A DNA stretch of 64,000 bases from Planotetraspora phitsanulokensis (GCF_016863295.1 NZ_BOOP01000004.1:186001-250000); one strand, 5' to 3'. Shown: positions 26,997 to 35,580, numbered from the stretch's first letter. Program-made: numbers and translations. Notes: generated from the letters alone by a model not told the origin.

Positions 26997-28036
26997 CAGG
27001 GCGTCCTCCGTACGAGCAGCCACAGCAGATAGGGGCCCCCGAGGACGGCGGTGAGCACGCCGACGGGAAGCTGGACGGGCGCGAACGCCGTGCGGGCGAT
27101 CAGGTCGGCGACCACGGTCAGCAGCGCTCCGGCGACGGCGGAGCAGGCCAGCGGCGGGCGCCCGGCGCGCACGAGGCGGCGGGCGAGTTGCGCGGCGGCG
27201 AGCGCGACGAAGTCGACGGCCCCCGCCTGCGAGATGGCCAGCGCGGCGAGCACCACCGCCACCACGCCGAGCAGGAGGCGCCGTTGCGTCACCCGCACGC
27301 CCAGGCCGCGGGCGACCCCGTCGTCCAGGGCGGTGGTGTCCATCGCGCGGCCGGCCCACAGCAGCACCGGCAGGAGCACCAGCAGCGGGATCAGCAGGAT
27401 CCGCGCCTCGGGGTACCCCGTCCCCGCCACGCTGCCCGCGAGCCAGATCTGGGCGCGCTGCCCGTCGATCGCGTCGGCGCCCACGATGAAGATCTCGGTG
27501 AGCGCCTTCGTCGCCAGTGCGACCGCGATCCCGCACAACACGAAACGGCGGGCGGCAAGGCCGTAGCGCCAGGACAGCGTGAACACCAACGTGGCCGCGG
27601 CCAGGCCGCCCAGCAGCGCGAACGGCCCCAGCCAGGCGGCGCCCAGGTCGGTGCTCATCACGACGGTCGCGGCGAATCCCGCGCCCTGGCTGACGCCGAT
27701 GACATCAGGGCTGGCGAGCGGGTTTCTGCTGATCGCCTGGAGCAGCGCACCTGACAGCCCGAGCAGGGTGCCCACGGTGAGCGCCACGACGATCCGCGGA
27801 AGCCGCAGATCCTGGACGACGACGGTGAAGGGCCCGTCGCCCGCGAGCGCGCGCACGACGTCGGCGGGGGCCACGAACGTGCTGCCCACGCCGAGCGACA
27901 GCACCACGGCGACCGCGGTGAGGGCGAGGAGCAGCAGGAACACCGCCGCCGCACGACGGCGCAGCACGAACGTCAGGGGCCCGGCGCTCGCGACGACGCG
28001 GCCCGCCACCGGATAGGACGGCACGCCGGTCTTCAT
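26996..28036 (-). CDS. FecCD-family iron-siderophore permease
   Basis: 346 residues with about nine or ten membrane helices. FecCD hallmarks are LLGLSGALLQAISRNPLASPDVIGV and DGVARGLGVRV. It forms one half of the importer channel. The ATG overlaps the stop of the other permease gene as ATGA. One oddity: the usual segment after GAVDFVAL (normally a PHxxR motif) reads AAAQLARRLV, so the conserved Pro-His coupling-helix pair is replaced here. Confidence 0.92.
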   Translation of the reverse strand: MKTGVPSYPVAGRVVASAGPLTFVLRRRAAAVFLLLLALTAVAVVLSLGVGSTFVAPADVVRALAGDGPFTVVVQDLRLPRIVVALTVGTLLGLSGALLQAISRNPLASPDVIGVSQGAGFAATVVMSTDLGAAWLGPFALLGGLAAATLVFTLSWRYGLAARRFVLCGIAVALATKALTEIFIVGADAIDGQRAQIWLAGSVAGTGYPEARILLIPLLVLLPVLLWAGRAMDTTALDDGVARGLGVRVTQRRLLLGVVAVVLAALAISQAGAVDFVALAAAQLARRLVRAGRPPLACSAVAGALLTVVADLIARTAFAPVQLPVGVLTAVLGGPYLLWLLVRRTP

Positions 28037-29031
28037 GCGGTCACCGTCCGTCCGCGCCGGACGAGCAGGATGAGGAAGGGGGCGCCGACGAGCGCGGTGA
28101 TGATTCCGGCTCTGACCTCGGCGGGCGGGACGACCACCCTGCCGATCACGTCCGCCCCCAGCAGCAGTGTGGGCCCGAGCAGCAGCGATACGGCCATCAC
28201 CCACCGGTGGTGAGCGCCGACCAGCCCGCGCGCCAGGTGCGGAAGGGCGAGCCCGACGAACCCGATGGGCCCGGCCGCGGCCACCGCGGCGCCGGTAAGG
28301 ACGATCGCCGCGACGGCGGCGGTCAGCCGTACACGGCCGACGTTGCGGCCGAGGCCGCGGGCGACGTCGTCACCGAGGGCAATGGCGTCCAGGCCGCCGG
28401 CGACGCCGAATGCCAGCACGATTCCGGACACCATGAACGGCAGCACCCACAGGGCGACCTCGATCGGGCGGCCGGACAACGATCCGACGGCCCAGAAGCG
28501 GTACTGGTCGAACGTCTTCACGTTGACCGTGAGGACCCCGATCACCACGCCGGTGAGCGAGGCGTCCAGCGCGGTGCCCGCCAGCGCGAGGGTGACCGGC
28601 GAAGCGCCGTCGCGGGTGCGGGCCGCCAGGGCGTAGACGAAGGTCCCGGCCAGCGCGGCGCCGGCGACGCCGAACCAGATGTAGCCGGGCAGCGTGGTCA
28701 TCCCGAAGATGTTGATCGCGGCGACCACCCCCAGCGAGGCGCCGGAGGAGACGCCCATGATCCGCGGGTCGGCCAGCGGATTGCGGGTGAGCGCCTGCAT
28801 CAGGACTCCGGCCGTGGCCAGTCCCGCGCCGACGGCGATCCCGATGATCGTCCGAGGCACCCGGAGGGACCACAGGATCGCGCTCGCGTCGCTGTCGTCC
28901 GGCCGTAGCAACACCTGCAGCACGTGGCCGGGCGCGATCCCCCGGCTGCCCGCCGCCAGGCTGAGCAACACGGTGGCGGCCAGCAGCACCGCGGACCCCG
29001 CCAGTACGGCGAGGCGCCTGTTCGTCCTCAT
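28033..29031 (-). CDS. FecCD-family iron-siderophore permease
   Basis: About 332 residues, first gene of the importer operon. FecCD motifs are LATAGVLMQALTRNPLADPR and IGFVGLALPHLARGLVGAHH, the latter with the conserved PHLAR. The ATG at 29031 is the likely start; the frame extends 13 codons upstream to 29070. The iron box lies immediately upstream, so iron-loaded IdeR/DtxR probably represses the operon. Confidence 0.93.
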   Translation of the reverse strand: MRTNRRLAVLAGSAVLLAATVLLSLAAGSRGIAPGHVLQVLLRPDDSDASAILWSLRVPRTIIGIAVGAGLATAGVLMQALTRNPLADPRIMGVSSGASLGVVAAINIFGMTTLPGYIWFGVAGAALAGTFVYALAARTRDGASPVTLALAGTALDASLTGVVIGVLTVNVKTFDQYRFWAVGSLSGRPIEVALWVLPFMVSGIVLAFGVAGGLDAIALGDDVARGLGRNVGRVRLTAAVAAIVLTGAAVAAAGPIGFVGLALPHLARGLVGAHHRWVMAVSLLLGPTLLLGADVIGRVVVPPAEVRAGIITALVGAPFLILLVRRGRTVTA

Positions 29032-29071
29032 CGCCCGCCGTTCACCCCGTGCCCCGTTTCGCTTGATCAAA

Positions 29072-29090
29072 CTAGGTAAGGCTTACCTAA
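29072..29090. promoter_or_regulatory. Iron box (DtxR/IdeR/DmdR1-type operator)
   Basis: CTAGGTAAGGCTTACCTAA is a 19-base palindrome with a single mismatch between its arms. It closely matches the known actinobacterial iron box TTAGGTTAGGCTAACCTAA. It sits about 40-60 bases upstream of the first permease start, on the correct side of the importer operon. No dtxR-family gene lies in the window, so the regulator acts in trans. Confidence 0.9.
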
Positions 29091-29156
29091 CCGGGGGGAT
29101 CCTAGGGGATGACCATTACGAACGACAAATCAGGAAATATCCGGCGAGGCGTGTGA

Positions 29157-29185
29157 CGCCGGAGCGGGGGCGAGCCGCTCCGGCG
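29157..29185. terminator. Hairpin downstream of the hemerythrin gene
   Basis: CGCCGGAGCGG (29157-29167) and CCGCTCCGGCG (29175-29185) form a perfect 11-bp stem with a 7-base loop. The hemerythrin gene ends at 29271 on the - strand, so this is its probable terminator. It also shields the iron-uptake promoter. Confidence 0.7.
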
Positions 29186-29241
29186 ACACGACACTGCGAC
29201 CCAGGGCGGCATCGGTGCCGCTCCGGCGACACGACACTGCG
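29174..29241. repeat. Exact 25-base direct repeat
   Basis: A 25-base unit beginning GCCGCTCCGGCGACACGACA occurs at 29174-29198 and again at 29217-29241, 43 bases apart and without mismatch. Only the first copy has the inverted partner that makes the adjacent hairpin. It looks like a local duplication of the terminator arm. Confidence 0.85.
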
Positions 29242-29270
29242 GCCGGGGCGGCGGCGGTGCCGCGCCGGGG

Positions 29271-30035
29271 TCACACCTCGGTGCTGCGCGGCGGGGTCGG
29301 CGTCCCGTGGACGCGCTCGGCGTAGGCCGCGAAGGCCTCCGTGGCCACCTGCCTGATGAGCGGGCGAGCCTCGGGCGGCATGTTGGCGATGGCGATGTCG
29401 ACGACCTCGGGATCGCCTTCGTACATCAGCATGCCGAACCCGAGCGGAAGGCCCTCCGGGTCGGCCTGGGCCGCTCCCGCCTGGACCATCTGGTTCCACT
29501 CGGTCGCGGTGATGTGGCTCTCCATGAGCGGGACGACGTGCTCCTCCTCCGCCTCGAGATGCTCCCTCAGCAGGGGAAGCAACCGGTCCAGGGCCTCGGC
29601 GAGCACCTGGCGGGACTCGCCGGTGGCGAGGTCGCGCCAGGCCGCGATCGCCTCGTCCACCTCGGCCGCCACCTTCGCGACCTTCTCGTGCTGGTCTTCC
29701 ATCAGATGGACGAAGGGCTCCAGTTCCGCGGGAACGCGCTCGGCCAGCATCGGCCAGACGAACTCGTCCTCGCTGTGGTGGTGATGATGGAGGAGGGTGG
29801 ACACGCTCTCGACGTGACTCGCGATGATCTGCGCACGCTCGAGGTCGCCGGCCGTCACACCGCGGACCAGTCCCGGCATGAGACCGAACTCCCGCCGGAA
29901 CATGTCGTGCAGCATGTACATTTCGCGGCCGTCGAAGTACGGCCCAGAGGTGATCCCCACAGCACTCTCCAGATGCATCGTCGGTTCGGGACCGAAGCGG
30001 TCCCGGCGCAGGCCACGATGGGTGGCAAGGCTCAC
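29271..30035 (-). CDS. Hemerythrin-like domain protein
   Basis: Up to 254 residues; the ATG at 29978 (MHLESAVG) may be the true start. The four-helix fold has the metal-ligand pattern HDMFRREF, HHHHHSEDEFVWPML, HLMEDQHEKV and HLEAEEEHVVPLM. These supply the His/Glu residues of a di-iron site. Such proteins bind O2 or sense iron or oxygen. The neighbouring iron-uptake operon is on the same strand but separated by a terminator. Confidence 0.9.
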   Translation of the reverse strand: MSLATHRGLRRDRFGPEPTMHLESAVGITSGPYFDGREMYMLHDMFRREFGLMPGLVRGVTAGDLERAQIIASHVESVSTLLHHHHHSEDEFVWPMLAERVPAELEPFVHLMEDQHEKVAKVAAEVDEAIAAWRDLATGESRQVLAEALDRLLPLLREHLEAEEEHVVPLMESHITATEWNQMVQAGAAQADPEGLPLGFGMLMYEGDPEVVDIAIANMPPEARPLIRQVATEAFAAYAERVHGTPTPPRSTEV

Positions 30036-30192
30036 GTGATGCTAATTCCGAACGCGCCGCCGCTTTCGGGGCGACGCGGAATGTGGCCAGCGTTCCGCGC
30101 TAATCGGACAGGGCTCGCATTGACCGGCATACCTTCTGGTCGGAGCAGGCTCCAGGTGATCTTGCACCCACTGCGCGACGCAGCGGTCGGCC

Positions 30193-33100
30193 TCATTCGG
30201 AAACATGGGCGACCTGGATCAGTCGTTGTTGTTGCCGGGTCACCAGCACTCCACGTCCCGAAGGTTGCCGAGACGGACGCACGTTGCCGATGAGATGCCC
30301 TTCCGCCTTGTCCCCGGAGAGAAGGAGACCACCGGTTCCCAGGTCTCGCAACCTCTGGAGCACCGGCTCGAACAGGGCTCGGCCGGCTCCACCTGAGCGG
30401 CGGGCGACGACCAGATGCAGTCCGATGTCATGCGACATCGGAAGCAGCTCGGTCAGCGGAGCCAGCGGGTTGCTGCCCAAGGTGGCCACCAGGTCGTAAT
30501 CGTCCACCAGCAGGTAGAGCTCCGGCCCCGTCCACCACGAGCGGTTGCGGAGTTGCTCTGGTGTGACATCAGGGCCGGGCAACCGCTCTTCCAACGCGGA
30601 TTTGAGATCGGCGATCGTGGAGGCGAGGGCAGGCCCGGAAGCGGCGTACCCGATCAGGTGTTCCGTGTCCACTGCACCCAGCAGCGCCCGCCGGTAATCG
30701 GCGATGATTATCCTGGCCTGCGTGAAATCGCTGCCCGCGACAATACCTCTGGCTATCAGCCGCAGCGTGTTCGACTTCCCGGATTCGTTTTCGCCAAAGA
30801 TCATCATGTTTGGCTCGGCTTCGAAATCCCACACGACTGGAGCTAGATCCCCTTCGCCCACCCCCAAGGGGATCAGGTGACCGAGGGGGCGCTTCAACGC
30901 GGCGAAGTCAGCCAACGGCAACACTCGGGGAAGCAGCCGGACCTGCGGCGCAGCCGGACCCCGCCATGCTTCACGCACTGCGTCGACCAAGTCCCGTACA
31001 CCTGTGCCAAGGTCCTTCACTGAGGCGTGCCCATCGATCCTGGGCAGGGCTGTCAGGAAGTGGAACTGGTCTGGGCTGAGCCCGCGCCCCGGCGTGCCTT
31101 CAGGCACCGAAGCCGCGATCCGTCGGTCGACCTCCGACTCCCCGGGATCTCCGAGGCGCAGTTCCAGCCGAGTGCCGAAAGTGTCCCGCAGAGCCGGCCG
31201 AACCGCGGACCAGCGCTCCGCGCTGAGCACGAGGTGGATCCCGTAGGCCGCGCCACGATGGGCGATGGCCAGAACATGGGGCTCGAGTTCCTCGAAGTCC
31301 TGGCGGAGCACACTCCAGCCGTCGATCACCAGGAACACGTCACCGAACTGATCTTCCGGCACTTGTCCGGCAGCCAACTGTTCGCGGTACGTATGCGCCG
31401 AGTCGAAGCCTCTCTTCAAGAAGATCTCTTCGCGCTGCGCCCGGATGTTCGCGACCTCCAGGACGATCCGGCGGACGCGTTCGCCCTCCAGTCGACCACC
31501 GACTCCACTCATGTGCGGAAGTCCGGACAGGGCGGCCAGCCCGCCGCCGCCGAAATCCAAGCAGAAGAACTGCACCTCGGTCGGCGTGTGGGTGAGTGCG
31601 AGCGAGGAGATGAGGGTGCGAAGCAGCGTCGTCTTGCCCGACAGCGGACCGCCGACGACGACCGCTTGTCCCCCTGCACCGGACAGATCGGCGTAGAGGA
31701 CGTCACGCCGTTGCTGGAACGGCCTGTCCATGATGCCGAGCGGGACGCGCAGTGATGAGTTCCCGGCGGACGGATCCGGCATGAGTCCACGCTCAGGATC
31801 GATGGCGAGACCCGGCAGCAGCGCATCCAATGTGATCGGGGCGCCCAGTGGGGGAAGCCACACCTGGTGGGCCGGCGGCCCCTGGCCCGCCAATTGCCGC
31901 ACGATCACATCGATTGTCAGGTCGCCGGGGACCGGCCCCCCTTCACCGGAGTCCTCCGGGGGGACGTGAACGGGGCCATCGGTATCCGGTCGGCGGTACG
32001 GATCCGAAGCGTAAGCGCCCTTGAACCTCTCCCGCGAGCCTGTGCCGCTGAACTGCAGGTAGCCGGAGCCGGGCAAGGGCAGGAGCTGGTAGGCGTCCGG
32101 CACTCCGAGGACGGCGCGACTTTCCGTGGCGGAGGAGGTCCTCAGCCCGATCCGGTAGCTGAGGTAGGTGTCCAAGCCTCGTAGAGTGCCCTCTTCCAAA
32201 CGTTGCGAAGCCAGGAGCAGATGTACACCGAGGCTGCGACCCAGCCGGCCGATCTGTGTGAATGTGTCAATGAATTCCGGCTTCGCCTTCAGCAGTTCAG
32301 TGAATTCATCGATCACGATCAGCAGTGACGGCAGCGGGGCCAGTTCCGTCCCGGCGGCCCGAGCAGCCTCGTAATCCCATACGCTGGCGTAATTTCCGGT
32401 CGCCAGCAGCTCCTGCCTCCGGGCCAGTTCTCCAGCGATGGCGTCACGCATCCGGTCCACTAGGACCAGCTCGTCCGCGAGATTCGTGATCGATGCCGCC
32501 ACGTGCGGCAGGGCGGTCATCCCGTTGAAGGTCGTGCCGCCCTTGAAGTCCGCCAGGATGAAGTTGAGATTCTCCGAGGAATGAGTCACGGCCAATGCGA
32601 GAACCAGGCTGCGTAACAACTCGGACTTGCCGGAACCGGTGGCTCCGACGCACAGACCATGCGGGCCCATGCCACCGCGCGCGGCCTCCTTCAGATCGAG
32701 CATCACCGGCTCGCCCTCGTAGCCGATTCCGATGGGCACTCGGAGCTGTTCCTGCAGCGGACGGGGACGCCACATCCGCGCAAGGTCGATGTCGGCAGCG
32801 TCTGCGATGCCGAGCAGTTCAGTCAGGAGCACATTCGAGGCGAGCGGTTCGGGCTCGTCGGGCTCGGCGGCCTCCACGGATGACCAGGCGTCCTGCACCT
32901 GGATCGACAAGGACACAATGGCTTCGCGGTCCCCGATGTGGTCCGCGTCCGCGTCGATCCTCGGCAGGGCCACTCGAAAGGGCCTGCCCCCCACGAGTCC
33001 CCTACCCGTGGCCAACGTGCTGGACAGCACCGAGTCGTATCGGGAGTCGCCCGGATCTTCCAATGCCAGCTCGTACCGCGTGCCCAAGATACTCAGTAGT

Positions 33101-34533
33101 TCTGCGGGTATATTGCTCCACTGCCGCGACGACAAAACGACATGAACGCCGTAGTAGAGGCCGGCATTGGCGACGCGCTGGACTTCCTGCTCCAGCACCT
33201 CTCGGCCGAGTGAGAAGTCGAGCCAACCGTCTATGACCAGGAACACGTCGCCATGCATTCCTGGCGGAAGCTTGCGTGACACCCGCAGCGCGCGGAATTC
33301 ATCCACCGACTCGATGTCCAGTCTGCGGAATATGCTCTGCCGCGATTCGATGATGTCCTGGGCCTTCGTGAGAACAGCGGTGACCATGTCGGCTTCGTGA
33401 GGGGCGGCCACCATCTGCACATGCGGCAGCCGACGCAGCACACCGAGTCCGTTCACCCGTCCTTCCAACAGGAAGAAGACCGCTTCTTCGGGGCTGTGCG
33501 TCAGCGCCAGCGCCATCAGGAGCGTGCGCAACAGCGTTGTCTTACCGCTGCCGGACTTGCCCACCACCGCGACGTGCCCGCCACGACTGGCCAGATCCGC
33601 GACCACCGGTTCCTCTCCGGTCCGGCGGTCGATCCGGCCGATGGGCACTTCCAGGCGAGAGGACCCCGGCCACGCCTCGCATCTCAGGCCCTGATCCATC
33701 GTGCTGACCAGTGGCGGCAGCAGTGACCCCAGAGCCAGGCCGTCCGCGATCCGGGTCGCGTTCCAGCTTCCGGACCGCTCGTGAATCGACGGCGCGTAGG
33801 CGAGATCGACGCGCCCCACACAGGAGCCTTTCTTGGTCGGCTTCTGCTCCTCGCCCAACTGCGAGACCACGGCGCGGAAAACGTAGTCGTACAACTCGTC
33901 GGGGGTGACGATGCCATCCCGGTTGGCGTCGGCTGCGCCCGACCGCAGGCCTTCGATCACTGCACTGGTGAATACCGAGGCCGGTTCACCGTTGTCGGTG
34001 AATTGGGTCCCCTCATAGGCGTAGGCAAGGCTGGTGGTCGAAGTCAGTACGACGGTGCCCTTCCCCACCACCTCGCGTTCCACGTCGACTCGCCGTTCGG
34101 ACCGCGTGGACAAGCCCCGGTTGAAGAGCCCGCCGTAACAACAGTCCAATAGGACGATCTTGGCCGCCGCCTCGCACTCATCGAGAAGATCGTGAACGAA
34201 GGAAGCCCGGATCGCCGTGGTGTTCCGGCGGACCAGTTGCGTGTCAACGGTCGCGAAGAACAGCCGGTCCATGTCGTTCGCCAGCCCATGACAGGCCATG
34301 TAGAGCAGTACCAGGTCATCGGGCATACGGTTCGTGAGCAGCTCTTCGATGGCCGCCTCGATCTCCGCCTTCGGACGGTTCAGCAGAACGCGCACATGGT
34401 CGAACCGGCCAATCGACTGATCTTCGAGCAGTACCGCCAGCTGGCCGGCGTCTCTGCCCGGGGCACGGAGCTGGTTCAGTCCCGGGTCCCCGTAACCATC
34501 AGTTGCGATCAGTAGCGCGATCCTCCGGCCCAC
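30193..34533 (-). CDS. Caspase-like protease fused to four FtsK/EccC-type ATPase modules
   Basis: 1446 residues. Residues 1-250 are a caspase-like (peptidase C14) domain with the catalytic pair His82 (MACHG) and Cys132 (LLDCCYGG). An EF-hand-like loop lies at 202-213 (DANRDGIVTPDE). Four P-loops follow: GKSGSGKT (325-332), GATGSGKS (630-637), GGPLSGKT (961-968) and GENESGKS (1247-1254). Only module 2 has the full EccC D1 set, with ADFKGGTTF and Walker B Asp742-Glu743. Modules 1 and 3 have IDGW instead. Modules 2-4 match D1-D3 of type VII secretion EccC; module 1 looks like an extra copy of D2. The two N-terminal membrane helices of EccC are absent, so it is probably cytosolic. The GTG start overlaps the EACC1-like gene by 35 bases. 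The substrate and trigger are unknown. Confidence 0.9.
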   Translation of the reverse strand: MGRRIALLIATDGYGDPGLNQLRAPGRDAGQLAVLLEDQSIGRFDHVRVLLNRPKAEIEAAIEELLTNRMPDDLVLLYMACHGLANDMDRLFFATVDTQLVRRNTTAIRASFVHDLLDECEAAAKIVLLDCCYGGLFNRGLSTRSERRVDVEREVVGKGTVVLTSTTSLAYAYEGTQFTDNGEPASVFTSAVIEGLRSGAADANRDGIVTPDELYDYVFRAVVSQLGEEQKPTKKGSCVGRVDLAYAPSIHERSGSWNATRIADGLALGSLLPPLVSTMDQGLRCEAWPGSSRLEVPIGRIDRRTGEEPVVADLASRGGHVAVVGKSGSGKTTLLRTLLMALALTHSPEEAVFFLLEGRVNGLGVLRRLPHVQMVAAPHEADMVTAVLTKAQDIIESRQSIFRRLDIESVDEFRALRVSRKLPPGMHGDVFLVIDGWLDFSLGREVLEQEVQRVANAGLYYGVHVVLSSRQWSNIPAELLSILGTRYELALEDPGDSRYDSVLSSTLATGRGLVGGRPFRVALPRIDADADHIGDREAIVSLSIQVQDAWSSVEAAEPDEPEPLASNVLLTELLGIADAADIDLARMWRPRPLQEQLRVPIGIGYEGEPVMLDLKEAARGGMGPHGLCVGATGSGKSELLRSLVLALAVTHSSENLNFILADFKGGTTFNGMTALPHVAASITNLADELVLVDRMRDAIAGELARRQELLATGNYASVWDYEAARAAGTELAPLPSLLIVIDEFTELLKAKPEFIDTFTQIGRLGRSLGVHLLLASQRLEEGTLRGLDTYLSYRIGLRTSSATESRAVLGVPDAYQLLPLPGSGYLQFSGTGSRERFKGAYASDPYRRPDTDGPVHVPPEDSGEGGPVPGDLTIDVIVRQLAGQGPPAHQVWLPPLGAPITLDALLPGLAIDPERGLMPDPSAGNSSLRVPLGIMDRPFQQRRDVLYADLSGAGGQAVVVGGPLSGKTTLLRTLISSLALTHTPTEVQFFCLDFGGGGLAALSGLPHMSGVGGRLEGERVRRIVLEVANIRAQREEIFLKRGFDSAHTYREQLAAGQVPEDQFGDVFLVIDGWSVLRQDFEELEPHVLAIAHRGAAYGIHLVLSAERWSAVRPALRDTFGTRLELRLGDPGESEVDRRIAASVPEGTPGRGLSPDQFHFLTALPRIDGHASVKDLGTGVRDLVDAVREAWRGPAAPQVRLLPRVLPLADFAALKRPLGHLIPLGVGEGDLAPVVWDFEAEPNMMIFGENESGKSNTLRLIARGIVAGSDFTQARIIIADYRRALLGAVDTEHLIGYAASGPALASTIADLKSALEERLPGPDVTPEQLRNRSWWTGPELYLLVDDYDLVATLGSNPLAPLTELLPMSHDIGLHLVVARRSGGAGRALFEPVLQRLRDLGTGGLLLSGDKAEGHLIGNVRPSRQPSGRGVLVTRQQQRLIQVAHVSE

Positions 34534-34960
34534 GGAGCGTTTCCCCTTCCTTCGCCACCGCCTCGGCGTTCCCGACTTCAGCGGGACGACCCCACACAGC
34601 TGCCAGCTCGATCAGCTGCTCCGCCGGAACGCCCGTCCCAGAAGCCGTGACGGTGCCCTGAACACCATTGACCTCCCAAGTGACGGTGGCCTCAACCACA
34701 GCTGACCGGTCAAGCCGTCGCATCACCACTTCCAGCACCGCCTTGACCACAGCGCTGGAGAACGCACCGCTGACTATCAGCACACCGAGCTGAGTCGCCA
34801 ATCCAGGCCTCGCACCAGTCGGCACGTGGGACTGAGGCTTGCGGGTCACCTGGACGGTACCCAAGCTCCGCAGATCATCGTGGAGCTGCCGGGTCAGCCG
34901 GTCGAGACGCTCACTCTCGACACCGGGGGCCGCCTCGATCGTCAGTTCCACGTCCTGCAT
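34499..34960 (-). CDS. EACC1-like small protein (effector-associated constant component)
   Basis: 153 residues. The opening ELTIEAAPGVESERLDRLTR and LHDDLRSLGTVQV fits the EACC1 family, described in actinobacterial NTP-dependent conflict systems as a small constant partner of caspases and other effectors. A hydrophobic stretch (about 53-75, ATQLGVLIVSGAFSSAVVKA) is followed by a beta-rich segment (VVEATVTWEVNGVQGTVTAS). The ATG has GGAGGA seven bases upstream. It is the first gene of the unit and overlaps the caspase-ATPase gene. The family call is from recognition, without a search; it probably links signal to effector. Confidence 0.8.
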   Translation of the reverse strand: MQDVELTIEAAPGVESERLDRLTRQLHDDLRSLGTVQVTRKPQSHVPTGARPGLATQLGVLIVSGAFSSAVVKAVLEVVMRRLDRSAVVEATVTWEVNGVQGTVTASGTGVPAEQLIELAAVWGRPAEVGNAEAVAKEGETLRGPEDRATDRN

Positions 34961-34992
34961 CGCCCGTCCTCCGTGGTGCGCATGGTCATTTC

Positions 34993-35006
34993 TGACATTC
35001 TGTCAA
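34993..35006 (-). promoter_or_regulatory. -35-like TTGACA overlapping a TGACA-N3-TGTCA palindrome
   Basis: Upstream of the EACC1-like gene, the + strand reads TGACATTCTGTCA (34993-35005), a perfect 5-bp inverted repeat with a 3-base spacer. On the - strand it overlaps TTGACA (35006-35001), 40 bases before the start codon. No good -10 box is visible. A repressor bound here would block the promoter. Confidence 0.5.
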
Positions 35007-35108
35007 GCGAAGCTCTGGAGCGAGTGGATTATGAGGGGATCAAACCTTCGGAGCCTCGGCTGTAGCTCCAGGCCGTCGATCCGGGACGCTTGAAACAGTG
35101 AGCCCTTT

Positions 35109-35350
35109 TCATCGTGAGTAGCGGTCCGCTTCGACGCCTTCGAGGACGAGGATGGCCTGCGCGATTGCTGTGGTGCGGCGGGGGTAACAGCGCAGCTTCG
35201 TGAGGACTTTCCAGGCTTTCAGGATCGCGATGGCACGTTCGCCGAGGGCTCGGACGCGGGCGTGGGAGCGGTTGACCTCCTTCTGTGCGCGGGACAGCCG
35301 CGGCCTGTGCCGGTGGCGTTTGAACGGGGTGCGGATCGTCCCGCCTGTCC
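35109..35350 (-). pseudogene. Transposase C-terminal remnant (IS5-type, DDE_Tnp_4)
   Basis: On the - strand this reads about 75 codons (RTPFKRHRHRPRLSRAQKEV, then VNRSHARVRALGERAIAILKA, KLRCYPRRTTAIAQ and a TGA at 35109). This is the tail of a DDE_Tnp_4 transposase. There is no start and no DDE core. It abuts a different transposase tail on the other strand at about 35351. A closely similar copy lies at 38609-38742 in opposite orientation. Confidence 0.8.
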
Positions 35351-35355
35351 CTTAG

Positions 35356-35580
35356 TACCGCCGGATGGTCTGGGCCGCAGGGGTCAAATCGGTCTTCGCC
35401 CGCCGTGGCACCCCGCACGGCTCCGGCCTGGGTAGGCATCGCTGAGTGATCGAGCAGACGATCGCCCTGCTGCACTGGTTCCGCCGCCTGCACATCTGCT
35501 GGGAGATTCGCGACGACATCCACGAAGCCTTCATGACCCTCGCCGCCGCCATCATCTGCTGGCGACGCCTCATCCACTGA
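35356..35580 (+). pseudogene. IS5-family transposase C-terminal remnant with in-frame stop
   Basis: The + strand reads AGVKSVFARRGTPHGSGLGR, then a TGA at 35443-35445 where the family has Trp, then VIEQTIALLHWFRRLHICWE and RDDIHEAFMTLAAAIICWRR to a final TGA. This is the last third of an IS5-type transposase, clearly inactive. It is head-to-tail broken against the neighbouring remnant, so two insertion sequences have been cut and joined here. Confidence 0.85.

Noticed and set aside
30193-34533. Ordinary type VII secretion EccC
   Set aside because: No N-terminal membrane helices, an added caspase domain and extra ATPase module, and no esx, eccB, eccD, eccE or mycP genes nearby.
35029-35577. 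182-codon - strand frame across the transposon remnants
   Set aside because: The other frames on both strands match transposase tails; this one matches nothing.
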